A DNA stretch of 64,000 nt from Alligator mississippiensis. Taxonomy: Eukaryota; Chordata; Crocodylia; Alligatoridae. The stretch covers positions 49,287,036-49,351,035 of the forward strand of contig NC_081829.1 in the NCBI RefSeq assembly GCF_030867095.1. Reading direction: 5' to 3'. The position numbers and the translations under genes are program-made. The first letter of the stretch is position 1. The number at the start of each line of letters is the position of its first letter. The notes under the pieces are model-generated. The model was not told the origin of the DNA. It did no database searches and was given only the letters and a program-made list of their open reading frames with translations. Of this stretch, positions 33,706 through 46,499 are shown piece after piece.

Positions 33706-35064
33706 GTTTCATAAAATATGACTGGAAAATATGTCTTAATCTGCCACAATAGTAATTTATTTAAACAAGTGCAAGATCTTCAAAATGCAAACCATCTTCA
33801 TGACTAAAGCCTCTTTTATCCTTCTCATTCCTTTTTTATCTCCTGGAAATATTTCTACAGCCTTCTCAGAAGCCATTAACACTGAGGCTTCATGAACATC
33901 ATCCACTGCAGGTCACACTACACAGGTCATCTTTTAAAAAAAAAGGGCTCATTCTTTATTTTTTACTTAGAAACTGTCTAGAATTTTTTTTACTTTTTTA
34001 CTGTCATGAAACAGTAATTATCCACAGGACAAAAGCTAACCATAGTCATCTCCAGAAAGGGGCTACCTATGGGAATAGTAATTACTTCTGAGAGACCACA
34101 GAAGGGCTGGATGCTGCTGATGTACTTGGCCTGACAAAATACTAGTGGATTAATAGCAGTCCTGCTGTACGCTGCCTCTTTGTTGCCTTGACAACAGAAC
34201 TCATTTGAAACAAAAAGAGATTTCAATTTTTCAGTAAATTGCCTTTAAATGATCAGATCCAAGCTTTTTAAAAAAATAATTAACTTAAATGCACAATTTA
34301 CGCTTTCCCTAACTAACAGCCTGTGGTGGACTAAACAGCATTGAACAGCAATGTAGAGACAGTATGTACAATAATATCCTTTCCTTTTCTGTTGTTCACT
34401 GGACAGCCAACCCTTTCCTCAACTATCAGACCAGAAAGGCTGGACAAATTCTTTATCCTACTTGAAGCTGGACTACAGCATACTGGAACTGTGATAGCAG
34501 TGCTTGCAGTTCCAACATGCTTGCAGTGCCGCCACTAGCATGCCCTGTCCACCTGGGCACCCCCATGGGACATATTTGCCCACCATGATTTGTTATTTTA
34601 CCTGGAGGTGTTGCTCAGTGCTTTTCCTCTGACCCCAGGCACCTCAGCCAGCACTACTTCTGTGGGGCTCCTTTTTCCCTACATCCCACCCCCCTCCACT
34701 CAGGTCCTTCAGTCTTATTGATATCTTGGATGGGCCACAAGCACTGCACACCCCCTCAGAACGCCTGCCCTTGTGGCTGTCAGCAGGAATGAGGTTAGGC
34801 CTTTTCAACCAATGAACACACAACTTAACAATATTGGAACTGAAAGTGCTTGAACAATGCTCCCTGCATCTAACACTTTCCTTCAGAGTTCTGAGATTTG
34901 CATGACATGCTTCACACAGCTCTCATGCTCCCCCACTGTAGATATACCCCAGGCAGGCTGATGTTTTAGACTGGCTGGCGCCCATCCATGTACCACAGCA
35001 CTCCACAATATATTCCCTCATGCCCAGGTGGGCCCCATGAGACTGGTTCTTCCCTATCAGGGAA
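33706..35064. other. Intergenic DNA, nothing recognised
   Basis: Single-copy-looking sequence. Small frames (33990-34226 minus, 34341-34538 plus) show no domain. Confidence 0.4.
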
Positions 35065-35838
35065 TTCATAGTTTCATAGTTTCTAGGGTCAGCAGGGACC
35101 TGAACAGATCATCAAGTCTGACCCCCTTCCCTGGGCAGGAATGAGTGCTGGGATCATAATACCCCAGCCAGATACCTATCCAACCTCCTCTTGAAGACCC
35201 CCAAGATAGGGGAGAGCACCACCTCCCTTGGGAACCCATTCCAGAGCCTGGCAGCCCTAACCATAAAGTAATGCCTCCTGATATCAAGCCTGAACCTACT
35301 CTTAATCAATTTGTGGCTGTTATTCTTTGTTATCCCAGGTGGTGCCTGGGGGAACAGAGACTTACCTATTTTCTATTGGTCCCCCCAGTGAGTTTATAGA
35401 TGACCACTGGATCCCCTCTCAGTCTTCTCTTGTGGAGGCTGAATAGATTCAGGCCCTTTAGTCTATCTTTGTAGGGTCTGGCCTGCTGCCCCCTGACCAT
35501 GTGAGTGGCCCTCCTCTGGACCCTCTCAAGGTTAGCCACATCCCTCTTGAACTGCGGTGCCCAAAACTGGACGCAGTACTCCAACTGTGGCCTGACCAGC
35601 GTTGCATAGAGAGGAAGGATCACCTCCCTGGACCTGCTTGTGATGCATTTGTAGATGCACGAGGTGCAGTTAGCCTTACTGATTGCTTCCTCGGATTGGC
35701 AGCTAATGTCCATTCTGGAGTCAACAATGACTCCAAGATCCCTTTCAGTCACTGTGTTGTTGAGAAGGGTGTTCCCCAGCCTGTAAGTATGTTGCAGGTT
35801 CCTTCTCCCTAGATGCAGCACCTTGCACTTGTCTGGGT
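35065..35838 (-). mobile_element. 5'-truncated CR1
   Basis: Its 3' end is at 35065 (TTTCATAGTTTCTAGGGTC). The minus-strand frame 35366-35866 includes DKCKVLHLGRRNLQHTYRLG, YATLVRPQLEYCVQFWAPQF and LFSLHKRRLRGD. It is the same subfamily as the copy at 29270-30218. It is truncated at about 35838, where LTR-like sequence begins. Confidence 0.9.
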
Positions 35839-35839
35839 C

Positions 35840-36384
35840 TGCAATCTGGGTCTGGTCTGCAATCACTCACTTACAGGAGACAGAGTCAAGGGGTACCACA
35901 CAGGTTCTTCCTGTTGGTGGGTCCCACCGGTCAGTATCGGGTGGGCCCTCCTCCCATCCCAGCCGCCCTCAGTGTACCTGTTGGCGGCACGGTGAGTAGG
36001 TGGGTGCTGGATCAGCTCCACACTTTTTGGCCTGCCTGTCACCACTCCCACACTGACACCTGGTCTCTCTCTCACAGGTGCTTGGTTGTCTTCAATGTTC
36101 TTCAGTCTGGGTGGTCTGAGCTCTGGCAGCCTTACCAAACAGCCAGCTTCCCCAGGGGCATGCTGGTTACACTCCAATGCAGGGAGAGTCTCCAGCAGCA
36201 TGTCTAGTGCTCGCTCTTTCTCTCTTCCCTAGGATATAGCTGGTGAGCTCTTCTTATCCATGGAACTTTTCAGGGCCAGACCAATCCGCAGGCCCTCTTC
36301 CAGCTACATGGTGCTAGCCAATCTGCCTGCAGACCAGCCACCTGGATGTCGATGTTGTGATGGGTAGGTCATGGGTCTGTCACA
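35840..36384 (-). mobile_element. LTR fragment sharing start motif with the LTR at 12.3-13.7 kb
   Basis: On the minus strand it begins TGTGACAGACCC at 36384, the same first ten bases as the LTR beginning at 13732. A weak TATA-like motif (GCTATATCC) lies near 36236. Its other end is cut by the CR1 at 35838. The minus-strand frame 35863-36201 is inside and is not assigned. Confidence 0.45.
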
Positions 36385-37708
36385 CATACAACAATAAAAG
36401 GAACACTGAGGTACATTGTATGCATATAGTATACATAAGCAAAAAGCTGGAAGGGACCCCAATGGTACTTACTATTATAACAGAGGTGATTAATAGTATT
36501 TAACTAATTAATAATAATTCATATTAATTCCATGGACAGAATCCTTAAGTTTTCACTTGGATTTTACTGAGTCATTTCTTAGGCAAATTCCTACTTAACA
36601 TCTAGATTAAATTCAGTAAAAATCTCACAATTTAACCCAATATTAATAACAGTCAAGAATCAATAACACAGTTACCATGTGCATAGATCACTCTCATTAA
36701 AAGTGAACAAAAATATTGACTTTTTCTACTCATACTTCCAGTTTTCATCTGTGCATCTATATAAAGGTTAGCAACAGAAACCTCTTTGGCTTGAGTCTTA
36801 TACTGGTAGGAGTCCTAAGTAATCAGGAAATTCACTGACCTTACAGTAGCGTAAAACTAGTGTGACACCAGTATTGGGCCCATTACCCATAGTTTGAGCT
36901 TATAGTGAAAATATATTTCTCATGCATTTATTAAAAATTAATGACTGTAATGTTATATTAAAATAGAGATCTCTGCAGATTCCAGTCTACCTGCACTTGT
37001 ATAGGCAAAAATAATATAGTACAGGCAAGAGATCTTGAAAGAAAATCTTAACATTCTTTAATTCTCTCCTTATTTTCTATCCCTTTTTCAAAAATCAAAC
37101 CACCAATCAAATGCAAGACAAAGAGATCACAATGAACCTGATTTTTTAAAATCTCTCATACTATTTACAACACAACTGCAGCATTATGAATCTGACAGTG
37201 AAAGTGATTATAAACAAAAGTGAAACTAACATTTATTTTCATTGTTCAGGTGCAAAGAAATTCAAAAGTAAACAAACAACATAATGTGTTAAAATGAAAT
37301 AAGGATTGTTTCTAATCTAATTTAATAATCTTTAATAATGTAGCAATAAAATCGAAATGGAATGGATTTGAGTTTTTAAATACGTTGCTAAACTGAGACT
37401 CCTTAAAAGAAGAGAATCATCCATCAGCTTCCACAAAAATCAGGCATTCTGAGACTGACCTGTAACAGGTGTTGATCACGCCCTTAGGAACCCTAAGCAT
37501 CCTTAACTTCCATTCAACACCTCACATTGTTTGAAATCTATTCTACTCTGCTTCACTTGTCTCGCTTTTATCTTTGGAAGTCTTACTGTAAAGTGCCTGA
37601 AGAGATCATGAATGAAAAGTGCATAAGAATACACTGAATAATGTCCTCCTATCCCTTGGAAACTCAAGGATGAGTCATAAACTGTAGCTATGTGAATAGT
37701 GCCAGATT
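36385..37708. other. AT-rich intergenic DNA
   Basis: No gene, RNA or repeat was recognised. Confidence 0.45.
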
Positions 37709-37866
37709 CATAGATTCATAGACATTAGGGCTGGAAGGGACCAGGGGCAGGAAGTCAGCTAGGGTCAAAGGATCCCAGCAAGATAAGCGTCCAAATGTTT
37801 CTTAAAAGAGTCCAGAGTAGGTGCTTGCACCACCTCTTGAAGGAATCTATTCTAGGCCTTGGGAGC

Positions 37867-40678
37867 TCAGACAGTAAAGAAGTTTTTCCTTATGTCCAGC
37901 CTAAAATGGTCTTGGAGGAGTTTATGACAATTGGACCTTGTCATCCCTTGGGGCACTCTGGTGAACAGGCATCCCCCCAGATCCTGATGCACACCCCTTA
38001 TATACTTATAGGCTGCCACCAGGTCACCCCTGAGCCTGTGCTTTTCCAGGCTGAAGAGTTCCATGGCTCAGCCTCTCTTCATAAGGCTTGTTCTTTTGCC
38101 CTCTGATCATGCACGTGGCTCTCCTCTGGACTCTCTCAAGCTTCTCTACACCCTTCTTGAATTGTGGAGCCCAGAATTGGATGCAGTACTCCAGCTGTGG
38201 CCCCACCACGGCCGAGTACAATGGGAGGATGACATCCTGAGATTTGCTTGAGAAGCATCTATGGATGCAAGCCAGAGTTTTGTTCACTTTACCAGCTGCA
38301 ACATCGCATTGGTGGTTCATGTTCACCTTGTGGTCAATCATGACCCCCAAGTTCCTTTCAGCCGTGGTGCTAGTGAGCATAGCATTGCCAAGCTGATGAG
38401 CGTGATGTGGGGTTTTTTTCCCCCCCGAGGCGGAGTACTTTGCATTTATCTTTATTGAATGTCATCAGGTTTTTATCCACCCACTTTCTAAGCCTATCAA
38501 GGTCAGCCTGGATCACCAGCCTATCCTGTGGATGCTGTACCCCAAAGTTTGGTGTCATTAGCAAACTTGGCCAGTTCATTTCTGACATGAGTGTCAACAT
38601 CATTAATAAAGACGTTAAAGAGTACAGGTCCAAGGACAGAGCCTAGGAGGACACCACCGGTTACGGAGCACCACGATGATTCACTTCTATCAACTACCAC
38701 TCTCTGGGTCTGACCTTGGAGCTAATTTCCCAGCCATTGGACTGTGATGTAGCCGAGGCCACAGTTGGCCAATTTTTCCATGAGGAGATCATGGGACATC
38801 AAATCAAAGACCTTTTTAAAGTCCAGATATATGACGTCAATTTCTTCTCTCTTGTCCAGGTGATATGTCACCTGGTCATAGAAGGAAATGAGATTGGTCA
38901 GGCAAGACCTACCTGCAACAAACTCATGCTGGCTGTCCCTCAGAATGGTGCCATCAGCCAGCTTGTCTAGAATGGTCTCTTTAGTAATTTTTTCCAAAAT
39001 CTTTCCAGGGATCGAGGTCAAGCTGATTGGCCTATAGCTCCCCGGATCTACTTGCCTCCCTTTCTTGAAGATAGGCACCACATTGGCCTTCTTCCAATCT
39101 TTGAGTACTTCACCTGAGTGCCATGAGTTCTCGAATATCCTTGCCAGTGGCTGGGCTATGATGCCTGACAGCTCCTTAAGTACTCTGCAGTGCAAGCTGT
39201 CAGGACCAAGTGACTTGAAGGTGTCCAGCCTCTCAAGGTGTTCCTTTAAGAGGTCTAAACTGAAGCTGGATATAAATTCACCCTCACCCTGGCTACCCCA
39301 CATCATGTTGGGCAGGGCATTCCCTTTGAGCTAGTAAAAAACCAACACAAAGTACCCATTAAGCAGTTTGGCTTTTTCCTGGGTGTCAGTTGTCCCATTT
39401 GGTTTAGCAGGGGTCCAATGTTACCCTTGCTTTTCTTCTGACTCCCCACATATCTGAAAAAGGACTTTTTATTGTCCTTGATATATGTAGCCATTTGGAG
39501 TTCAGTTGCAGCCTTGGCTTTCCTGGTTCGCTCCCTACAGGTATGGACCAGTGCAGAATACTTCTCTTTAGTGGTGATTCCTGTCTTCTATCCTTTATAA
39601 GCCTCTCTTTTTAGACATAGGAGGTCCATGACATCCCTGCTGAGCCAAAGGGGTTGCTGTGCCCTTTTGCTACCTTTCCTCTGAGATGGGATGGACATCC
39701 CTTGCGGTTTCAGGATCACTCCCTTAAGGAACAACCACTCATTTTGGACTCCCCTCCCTGTTGAGTCATGGCCCCTTAGAGCCTTACTAACAAGCTTCCT
39801 AAACTTATCAAAGTCAGCTTTCCTAAAGTCAAGGACTTCTGCATTGCTGACTGACTTGCTAGCTTTGCGATGGATAGTAAAAGTGATCAGCTCGTTGTCA
39901 CTGTCTCCCAGCTTTCCTTCAATTTTTAGGTCACTGACTAGACCATTCCTTTTGGCCAGTACCAGTTCCAGCAGCACTTTACCTCTTGTCGATCCATAGA
40001 TTTCTTGAGTTAGATAGAGCTCATCCATGCACATGAGGAAGCTTTGTGACTGTTCGGATTTGGCCAAGTGCTCTTCCCATGAGATGTCCAGGTAGTTGAA
40101 GTCTCCCATGACAACCATGCACTGAGAGCATGCAGCTTCAGCCAGTGCCCTGGCAAATTCCTGGTCGAGCTCTTGTTCCTGATTAGGAGGTCCATAGTAG
40201 GCTCCTACCACTGTGTCCCCTGTGCCACGTTCCCCACATATTTTAACCCAGAAGGTCTCCAATCATCCTCTGTGGGTACCAATGTCAGAATGCAGGGATG
40301 TCTACCTTTCCTTGACATAGAGGGCTACACCCCCACCCCTTTTTTCCACATAGTCTCTCCTGTACAGGGTAAGTCTCTCCTGTACAGGGTATAGCTGTCT
40401 ACATCTTTGGCCCAGTCATAGGTGGAGTCCCACCAGGTCTCCATTATCCCGATAAGATCATAGTCATTCTCGGTTAGCAGGAGGACCAGTTCCTCCTGTT
40501 TGTTCCCTAAGCTCCTGGCATTGGTATACAGACCTGTAAGTGTCCCGTTGGAAGTCCTAGGCTTCCTTGCACTCCCAGGACACCATTCCAGGGCTGGGGT
40601 AGGAGTGATTTCTTTGAGCGCCCTAACCTGCTGGTTTTGCAGTAGTTGCCTGGTGGGCTTGCTATGGTGGTAGTCCAC
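37867..40678 (-). pseudogene. CR1 ORF2 pseudogene (endonuclease and reverse transcriptase)
   Basis: On the minus strand: LYTNARSLGNKQEELVLLL and IGIMETWWDSTYDW (endonuclease start, 40678-40325), VVMGDFNYLDISWEEH and GDSDNELITF (40262-39588). The reverse transcriptase follows with NVVPIFKKGRQVDPGSYRPIS, AGRSCLTNLISFYDQVT and YLDFKKVFDLMSH (39306-38722). Then comes a broken LLMTPNFG in place of the FADDTKLWG block near 38550, and the C-terminal part [20 protein letters not shown] to 37867. Many frameshifts. Confidence 0.88.
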
Positions 40679-41014
40679 CCATCCCCTGGAGGGCTTTGTT
40701 TACAGCCCAGCCAAGCAGGTCAGCCAATCAGGTTGAGAAGAGCTTCCTCTCCAGTGAAGTGACGTGGAAGCTATCTCTTCCCAGCAGATCACTGCCTCTC
40801 TCACCAAAGAACAGACTGATTGTGGAAGCAGAAGCCTTCACAATGACACCAGCACTGCAGTTTTCAGTTGACTACCTCAATCTGTCTCTCCCTCCTCAGT
40901 CCATGACCCGTAACCAGGAGGATCGAGGAAAAGACCACCTGCACCAACCCCCTAATCCCCACTCCCAGAGCCCAGTAGCCACTCATGACCCAGCTGGGAT
41001 CGCTCTGAGCCGTG

Positions 41015-41395
41015 TCATTCGTGCCCACATGTATAAGGAGTATAGGGGTTGTGGTCAGAGGACCAGATAAACTTGGGGACCCTTTCAGCTATGTCCCTGA
41101 TATGGGCCCCCAGGAGGCAGCAGACATCCCAGGCTAAGGGGTTGGGGTATAAGATTTCTCCCTTAGTCCCTCTCAGGAGGGAGTCTCCTACAACATGCAC
41201 TCTGCGTTTCATCTTAGGGAAGTAGGGATGGTAGCTGTTAGTGTTCCTCCCTTGCCTGCAGGAGCTGGCAGCTCTGCAGGCTCTACTGGGGCTGCAACAG
41301 GTTCATATCTGTTGCAGAGCTCCAGAGGGGAGGGGACCCTGGTGCAGTGGGCCTTGGAGAATTGCCAGGAATTCTGGCAATTCCTGATTTAATTT
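41015..41395 (-). pseudogene. CR1 ORF1 esterase fragment
   Basis: KRRVHVVGDSLLRGTKG holds the GDS block of the SGNH esterase, followed by DVCCLLGAHIRDIAERV, matching the same part of ORF1 in the copy at 21.5 kb. Upstream (41220-41395) a shifted frame gives proline-rich ORF1 linker sequence. The later DxxH block lies in frameshifted sequence toward 40800. Confidence 0.75.
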
Positions 41396-41801
41396 GCAGT
41401 AGATGAAATTCAAGCATGCAGAGAATGAGGTATATTCTACTCTGCAAAATGCACACAACTTGGCATACTGTATTAAGGAGAGACTAATCACCCCATCCCT
41501 GCCAATATGGCACAAGGACTAGAGCACTGAACATACAGATGTGACTGGAAATAGGCAACTAAGAAATGAGTGCTAAATCCCAGTCAGCAAAGCTATTCAA
41601 GAATGTGCTAACTATAAGCATTTGAGTAAGCCCTGTGAAAATCAGAGAGGAGGACAGGAGCAACAGACATTGGAGAGCTGCAGCCTTATACCCAGCCTAA
41701 CACAACTCTACTGGTGCTGTGCAGGTCAGATGGCCAGTGGCTCCTTGAAAGCCACATCTTCCTTTCTTAATTCCAGGATGGTTCCTATTATACCTAAAAG
41801 G

Positions 41802-42500
41802 GCTGTGTGAAGCTTCCGTCCCTGATTCGATTCAGCAGAGATTCAGCCCAGTTCAGTGGCTGAATCTCCAAATTGATTCAAGAGACCCTTTAATCTCTCC
41901 AGATTGAATCGGAACCCTCCGAATTGATTTGGAGAGATTCAAAAAGATTCGGCGATTTGGATATAGACACAGCTTTAAATGTTTTTTCTACATACCTCAA
42001 GGTACCAGGCGGCTCATGAATGCTATGATACTGGGGCAGATGAAGCACCACACAGAAGTATGGGGCCCCCCCAGCGCACTCGGCAGCAGACCTGGAAGTG
42101 GACTAGAAACACTTCTAGTCCACTTCCAGGTCCACTGGGGAGTGCGCTGTGGGGCCCCTGCACCCTCCCAGCTCAGTGACTGGTGCCTTCTGGGTTTGGG
42201 GGGACACCCAGGGTCTCCCCGTGGCTGATTGCCAAGCCACGGGGTGCAGGGAGGCCCCCCTGTGCACTTGGTGGTGGACCCAGAAGTGGACCAGAAGTAC
42301 TTTTGCGCTCAGCCCCCCTGCATTCGGCCAGAAGTGGACTGGCCCCCCTGCACTCCTGTGGGACGATCCATCTGCCCCAGCATCGCAGCGTTCACGAGCT
42401 GTTCCTGGTACCTTGGGGTATGTAGAAAAAACATTTAAAGCTGCGTCTATGGCTGAATTGCTGATTCTCCGAATCAGCATCGAATCTTCAGTAAAAGGCC
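41802..42500. mobile_element. MITE-like element with long imperfect palindrome
   Basis: It begins AGGGCTGTGTGAAGCTTC, the MITE-family end. A left block (TTTAAATGTTTTTTCTACAT, then ACCTCAAGGTACCAGG near 41974-42010) returns inverted as CCTGGTACC, then TATGTAGAAAAAACATTTAAA near 42405-42440. Inside are further inverted pairs (CTTCTAGTCCACTTCCAGG). The right terminus is missing or diverged. Confidence 0.6.
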
Positions 42501-42539
42501 AGACTGCTACGTTTTGACAATGTAATGCAAGGTAAATGG

Positions 42540-43328
42540 TAGGGCTGAGCGAAACAGCACCATTCCATTTCGACTTGCATTTTGAGGCTTCAATGGAACA
42601 GCATTTCATTTTGAATTTCATTTCTATTCGAAACTACTGTTTCATTTCGTTTCATTGAAACAGTGACGCTGTTTCAACGTTTCGCCCATAGGCTATAATG
42701 GGGAAGCTCGAAACAGGCTCTCTCATCCAGCAGACAGATTGGGGGCCTGCAACCCTGGGAGGGCTGTGGGGCCTGTGTCTTTCCTCCCAGGGTTGCGGGC
42801 CTCCGATCTGCCTCCAGATGAGGGAGGGAAGCCGGGTGCTGGGGAGGGAAGTCAGGAGGGAAAGAAACTGAGCCCAGCTGACCTGAGTTCCCTAGCCCGA
42901 TTGTTGCCTTCCCCAGGCTGATCCTAGTGTTAGGAAAGGAAACTCAGCTCAGCTGGGCTGAGTTGCCTTCCTCAGCCTGATCATAGTGCTGGGGAGGGAA
43001 ACTAAGCCTGGGCTCAGTTCCTTTCCCCTGCACTGCGATTGGCTTCTCGCAGCCGGGCCATGGGAGGTGGGGAGAGGCAGGGCTGTGCTCCCACCTGTCT
43101 GAGCCACGTGGGGCCGTGGAGCCTCTGGGAGTGCAGCCCTGGTTCTCCCCTGCCTCCCACCACCTGGCTGCTGGCTGCTTCGAAACTTTCAAAATGTTTT
43201 GACTAGCCTTGTTTTGTTTCAAAGCTGTTTTGAAGCCCTTCGTTTCGTTTTGATTTTGCTGTTTCAAACTCTAAATGAGTCGAAACAGCGTTGAAACAAA
43301 ACAGCCAGTGAAATTTCGCACAGCCCTA
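42540..43328. mobile_element. hAT-like MITE with TAGGGCTGTGCGAAA-type ends
   Basis: Left end TAGGGCTGAGCGAAAC, right end (reverse strand) TAGGGCTGTGCGAAAT, total 789 bp. The flanks GTAAATGG and TTAAATAG agree at six of eight positions, suggesting an old 8-bp duplication. It contains the GCCCATAGGCTATAATGGGG motif shared with the minisatellite copies, but no array; the centre is CTGGGGAGGGAA-rich. Confidence 0.65.
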
Positions 43329-44560
43329 TTAAATAGTGCATACATGATATTTCAGCATGGGTAGTAAGCCACAGACTTAAGGGATTAGATGATGCTCTAA
43401 GATGCAATAAAAATAATTTTCTTTGATATATCATCTATAGAATCATTTATGGGGTTGTCTTAATCACATCAAAGGCATTTATCAATGTGCTTCCAACATC
43501 TAGAGCTATGCTTATATAATTTACTTATTAAAGAGAAGTGCTATAACAGTGTTAAATATTCCAGTATTCCCCTGTCCCAAATTTAAAAATACCATAGCAT
43601 GGTAAAATAAACATCTCTCACACTACCATTTAGAAGAGTGACATTTCCCTATTACCCCAACAGACATACACCTCTGGGCTAGCCTTAATGTTATTTCCTA
43701 AGATTTGCAACAATGTGTATAATGGTCAAGAATACCCAAACAAATTTTAAAACCTTATCTTTTATTGAAAGGGTCCATTTCCAATAACAGAGCTAGATCT
43801 AGAATTTAGAAAAGGGAGGGGGAGAGTGCAGATGGTGAGGTGCATAATCACATACAAAACAACACTTAATTTTCTCTAATTAAAAATAAACTAGAGGCTT
43901 TATTAGTATGCCAGGGGCCTAGGGCTGTATTGTTCAATCTAGAAGTGAAGTAAAAACAAATATAACTTCATTGGTATGAGTTAAAAATGATCTGCAGCGC
44001 TGTAAAATAGGAGCAGCTAACAGACAGCAGCACTTCAGAACAAAGAATAGCTTGACTGGTGGAACATCAAATCCATTTTAAAAAGAGACGGTCATTAACA
44101 CCTGTAGAAGTAAGAGTTTAGAAGGGATCAGGTAGATTATAATATGCCATGAAGTCAATTGACTCAGCACTGCCTGACTAGAAATGCCTCTGCCAGGCAG
44201 TTAGTTTTAAACTTTGGGTGAAGCAGGAATCAAAGTGGGGTGCAAGTGCACTAGTACACCCCTCCACCTCCCCAATCCCTCTCTGAAGTTCTGATCATGC
44301 AGATGAAAGCCACACGGGCAGAAGAGTATATCAGTATGAATGCTGTTATAGAATCTGGGCCTTCCTTGTCACAAAAAAAAAAAAATCCTCCTTTAGTTAC
44401 TGACTACTAATACATTCGCTACTAAAAATTTGCAAGGTCTACTGTGTCTTTGTGAGCTTATTCTGCCATATGAGCAACATATGGCAGAGCTCTCCAAGAG
44501 CAAAGAATCATTTATTAAAATGTTCTTTCTCCAGCCCATCAAATTAAGAAAAAAATTACA
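43329..44560. other. AT-rich DNA, nothing recognised
   Basis: No gene or clear repeat. An A13 tract near 44375 is the only landmark. Confidence 0.4.
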
Positions 44561-44880
44561 GTAGTCTCATATAATGTAAATAGAAAAGGAAGGGATTTCC
44601 TGGGTCATCAAGTCTAGTCCCCTGCTCTTATGAGCAACTACATTATATAATCCTGTTAAAAAATTTGTCATGTCCCATCTTAAAAACAACTAAATGTTTT
44701 ATGCCCTCACTATTCCAACTGTAAGTCTGTTGTAGAATCCCTGATATCTGGAGACCACCTTCTAATTTCCAACCTTAAAGTATCCATTGCTGGTTTATGC
44801 CCATTTGTTCTTGTGCCAGCATTGCACTTTATCTTAAATAGCTTTTTCTCTATCCCTTGCTACAGACTTATGTGCACTAT
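44560..44880 (-). mobile_element. Old degraded CR1-type 3' end
   Basis: GGATTTCCTGGGTCATCAAGTC then CTAGTCCCCTGCTC, and later GCCCATTTGTTCTTGTGCC, are the classic minus-strand CR1 3' landmarks. They are much more diverged than in the other copies, so this is an ancient insertion. Confidence 0.65.
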
Positions 44881-46132
44881 ATTGCTTGCAAAGATGTTAT
44901 GACATATTAAATAAACATGATATAAAATCAACAGATACTAAACAGCATAGCATAGGTCCAAGTCAAAGGAACAAAGTTAATATCAGATAGGCAATGTAAA
45001 CCCAATGGAGTTACAGTGCAGATGCAAAACACAGTTATTATGGAGTCAGACCAGCTGGCTGCTTGGGAAGTAGGCACCAGTAGTGACTAGGTGGTAGGGA
45101 AGCTATTTTGAAATTGAGCAAATGACTGTCCCAGGTTTGGACCAAGGGAGCAGCCATACATGTTCCACATAGTGACATTCCTACACAGTAAAGTTTCTAC
45201 ATAGTTTTTTCAAAAACCGATTTAGCTTTGGATTCAAGTAGGGCTGTCCAAATAGCCTGTGATGGTTTAAATTACCACCCCTGGACTCCCACCCAGCCAC
45301 TGCTACCCCATTGTCTGGCTGGGGACTCCAGGCTCCCCTTCCTCCTGGTTTCCCCTTCCCACCCCAGGAGGCAGGGTAGTACAACATTCAGTGCCAGGTT
45401 AGCCCACAGCCTGTGATGCCTGAGTGGTGTGGTGCAGTGGGGGACCTCAGGCATAGGAAGCCACAGGTGAGTCAGGTGCTTGGATACACAGCGCAGCTGG
45501 GGTGTGTGGGTAGCAGCAAAGAGGCTGAGGTGCCCAGTACAGCAGGGAGGCTTGGGGAGCAGCAGCAAGGGGGGTGCTTCGTACAGCAGCATAGCACCTG
45601 GGAACATGGTGTAGCAGGGGAGGTACAGTGGGAAGACATCCTGCATGCAGTGCAAGTGGGGATACCTGGGCATGGGGTGCAGCCACACTAGGCCGTGCAG
45701 TACAGCGTGGGGGTGGCATGTAGCCTCAAGGGCCCACACCCCACACTGGGCGGTCCCCAGCTACTTCAAAGTTGAACACTGTGGTTCAAGTACTTTACGT
45801 TGCAAAGCTGCGTCACAAGCCTACTCCACTTCTACTGAGCCCTAAAGTAGTAAATGTCACCAATGCACACCCAAGAGAAACACATGGGTTCCCTGTTAAC
45901 TTCCCCATAGTCCGCTATTCTTATACGATTATTGCCAAGAATTGTATCAGGTTGGCTTGGATGTGACCTGGCTCTCTCAGTTCCAAGCATCCTTCCCACC
46001 TGAGAACACAATCGTGGCTAGCAAAGGGGCATTTCGCTTGCAGGCTAGGCTGTTTGCAAGATCTGGAGCACTGCTGGTGAAACTTGGCCCCTACTGAACT
46101 CAGGGGCAAAATCCCTATGAAGTCAGACAAGA
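44880..46132. other. Region upstream of ZNF365 promoter, nothing firm
   Basis: A G/C-rich repeat-like patch with overlapping frames lies at 45230-45770. None is recognisable. Confidence 0.4.
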
Positions 46133-46375
46133 CAAATCATAGAAAATTAAGATTGGAAGAGACCTCAGGAGGTGATCTAGTCCAACCTCTGCTCACCCAA
46201 CTAGTTCATCCCAGCCAAAGTTTTGTCTAACCAGGTTTTGAAAACCCCCAAGGATGGAGAGTTCACAACCTCTCTGGGTAACCTGTTCCCGTGTTTCACT
46301 ACCCTCCAAGCAAGCAAATGCTTCCTAATATCTATCCTAAATTTCCCTTGCTGCAACTTGACACTGAGCTGCACC
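46133..46375 (-). mobile_element. CR1 3' end
   Basis: AATCATAGAAAATTAAGATT then GGAAGAGACCTCAGGAGG is a CR1 3' end on the minus strand. The short frame 46201-46383 reads KFRIDIRKHLLAWRVVKHGNRLPREVV. It ends about 120 bp before the CpG island. Confidence 0.85.
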
Positions 46376-46499
46376 AAACCCACTGCAATGCAAAAGGCCC
46401 AAGCCCTTCCCTCCCCATCCCTTCGCCTCTTTGAAGAGCTTGTTCCTGCCTCCTAGCAGCGCCTAGGTGACGAAACCGGGGCTCATTCATGACCAGGTT

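Larger units (their letters stand above)
37709..41395 (-). mobile_element. 3.7-kb CR1, minus strand, heavily mutated
   Basis: Its 3' end is at 37709 (ATTCATAGATTCATAGACATT). It retains all of ORF2 and the esterase part of ORF1, in the usual order when read on the minus strand. It is far more degraded than the plus-strand copy at 21.5-25.5 kb and belongs to a different subfamily by sequence. Confidence 0.9.
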
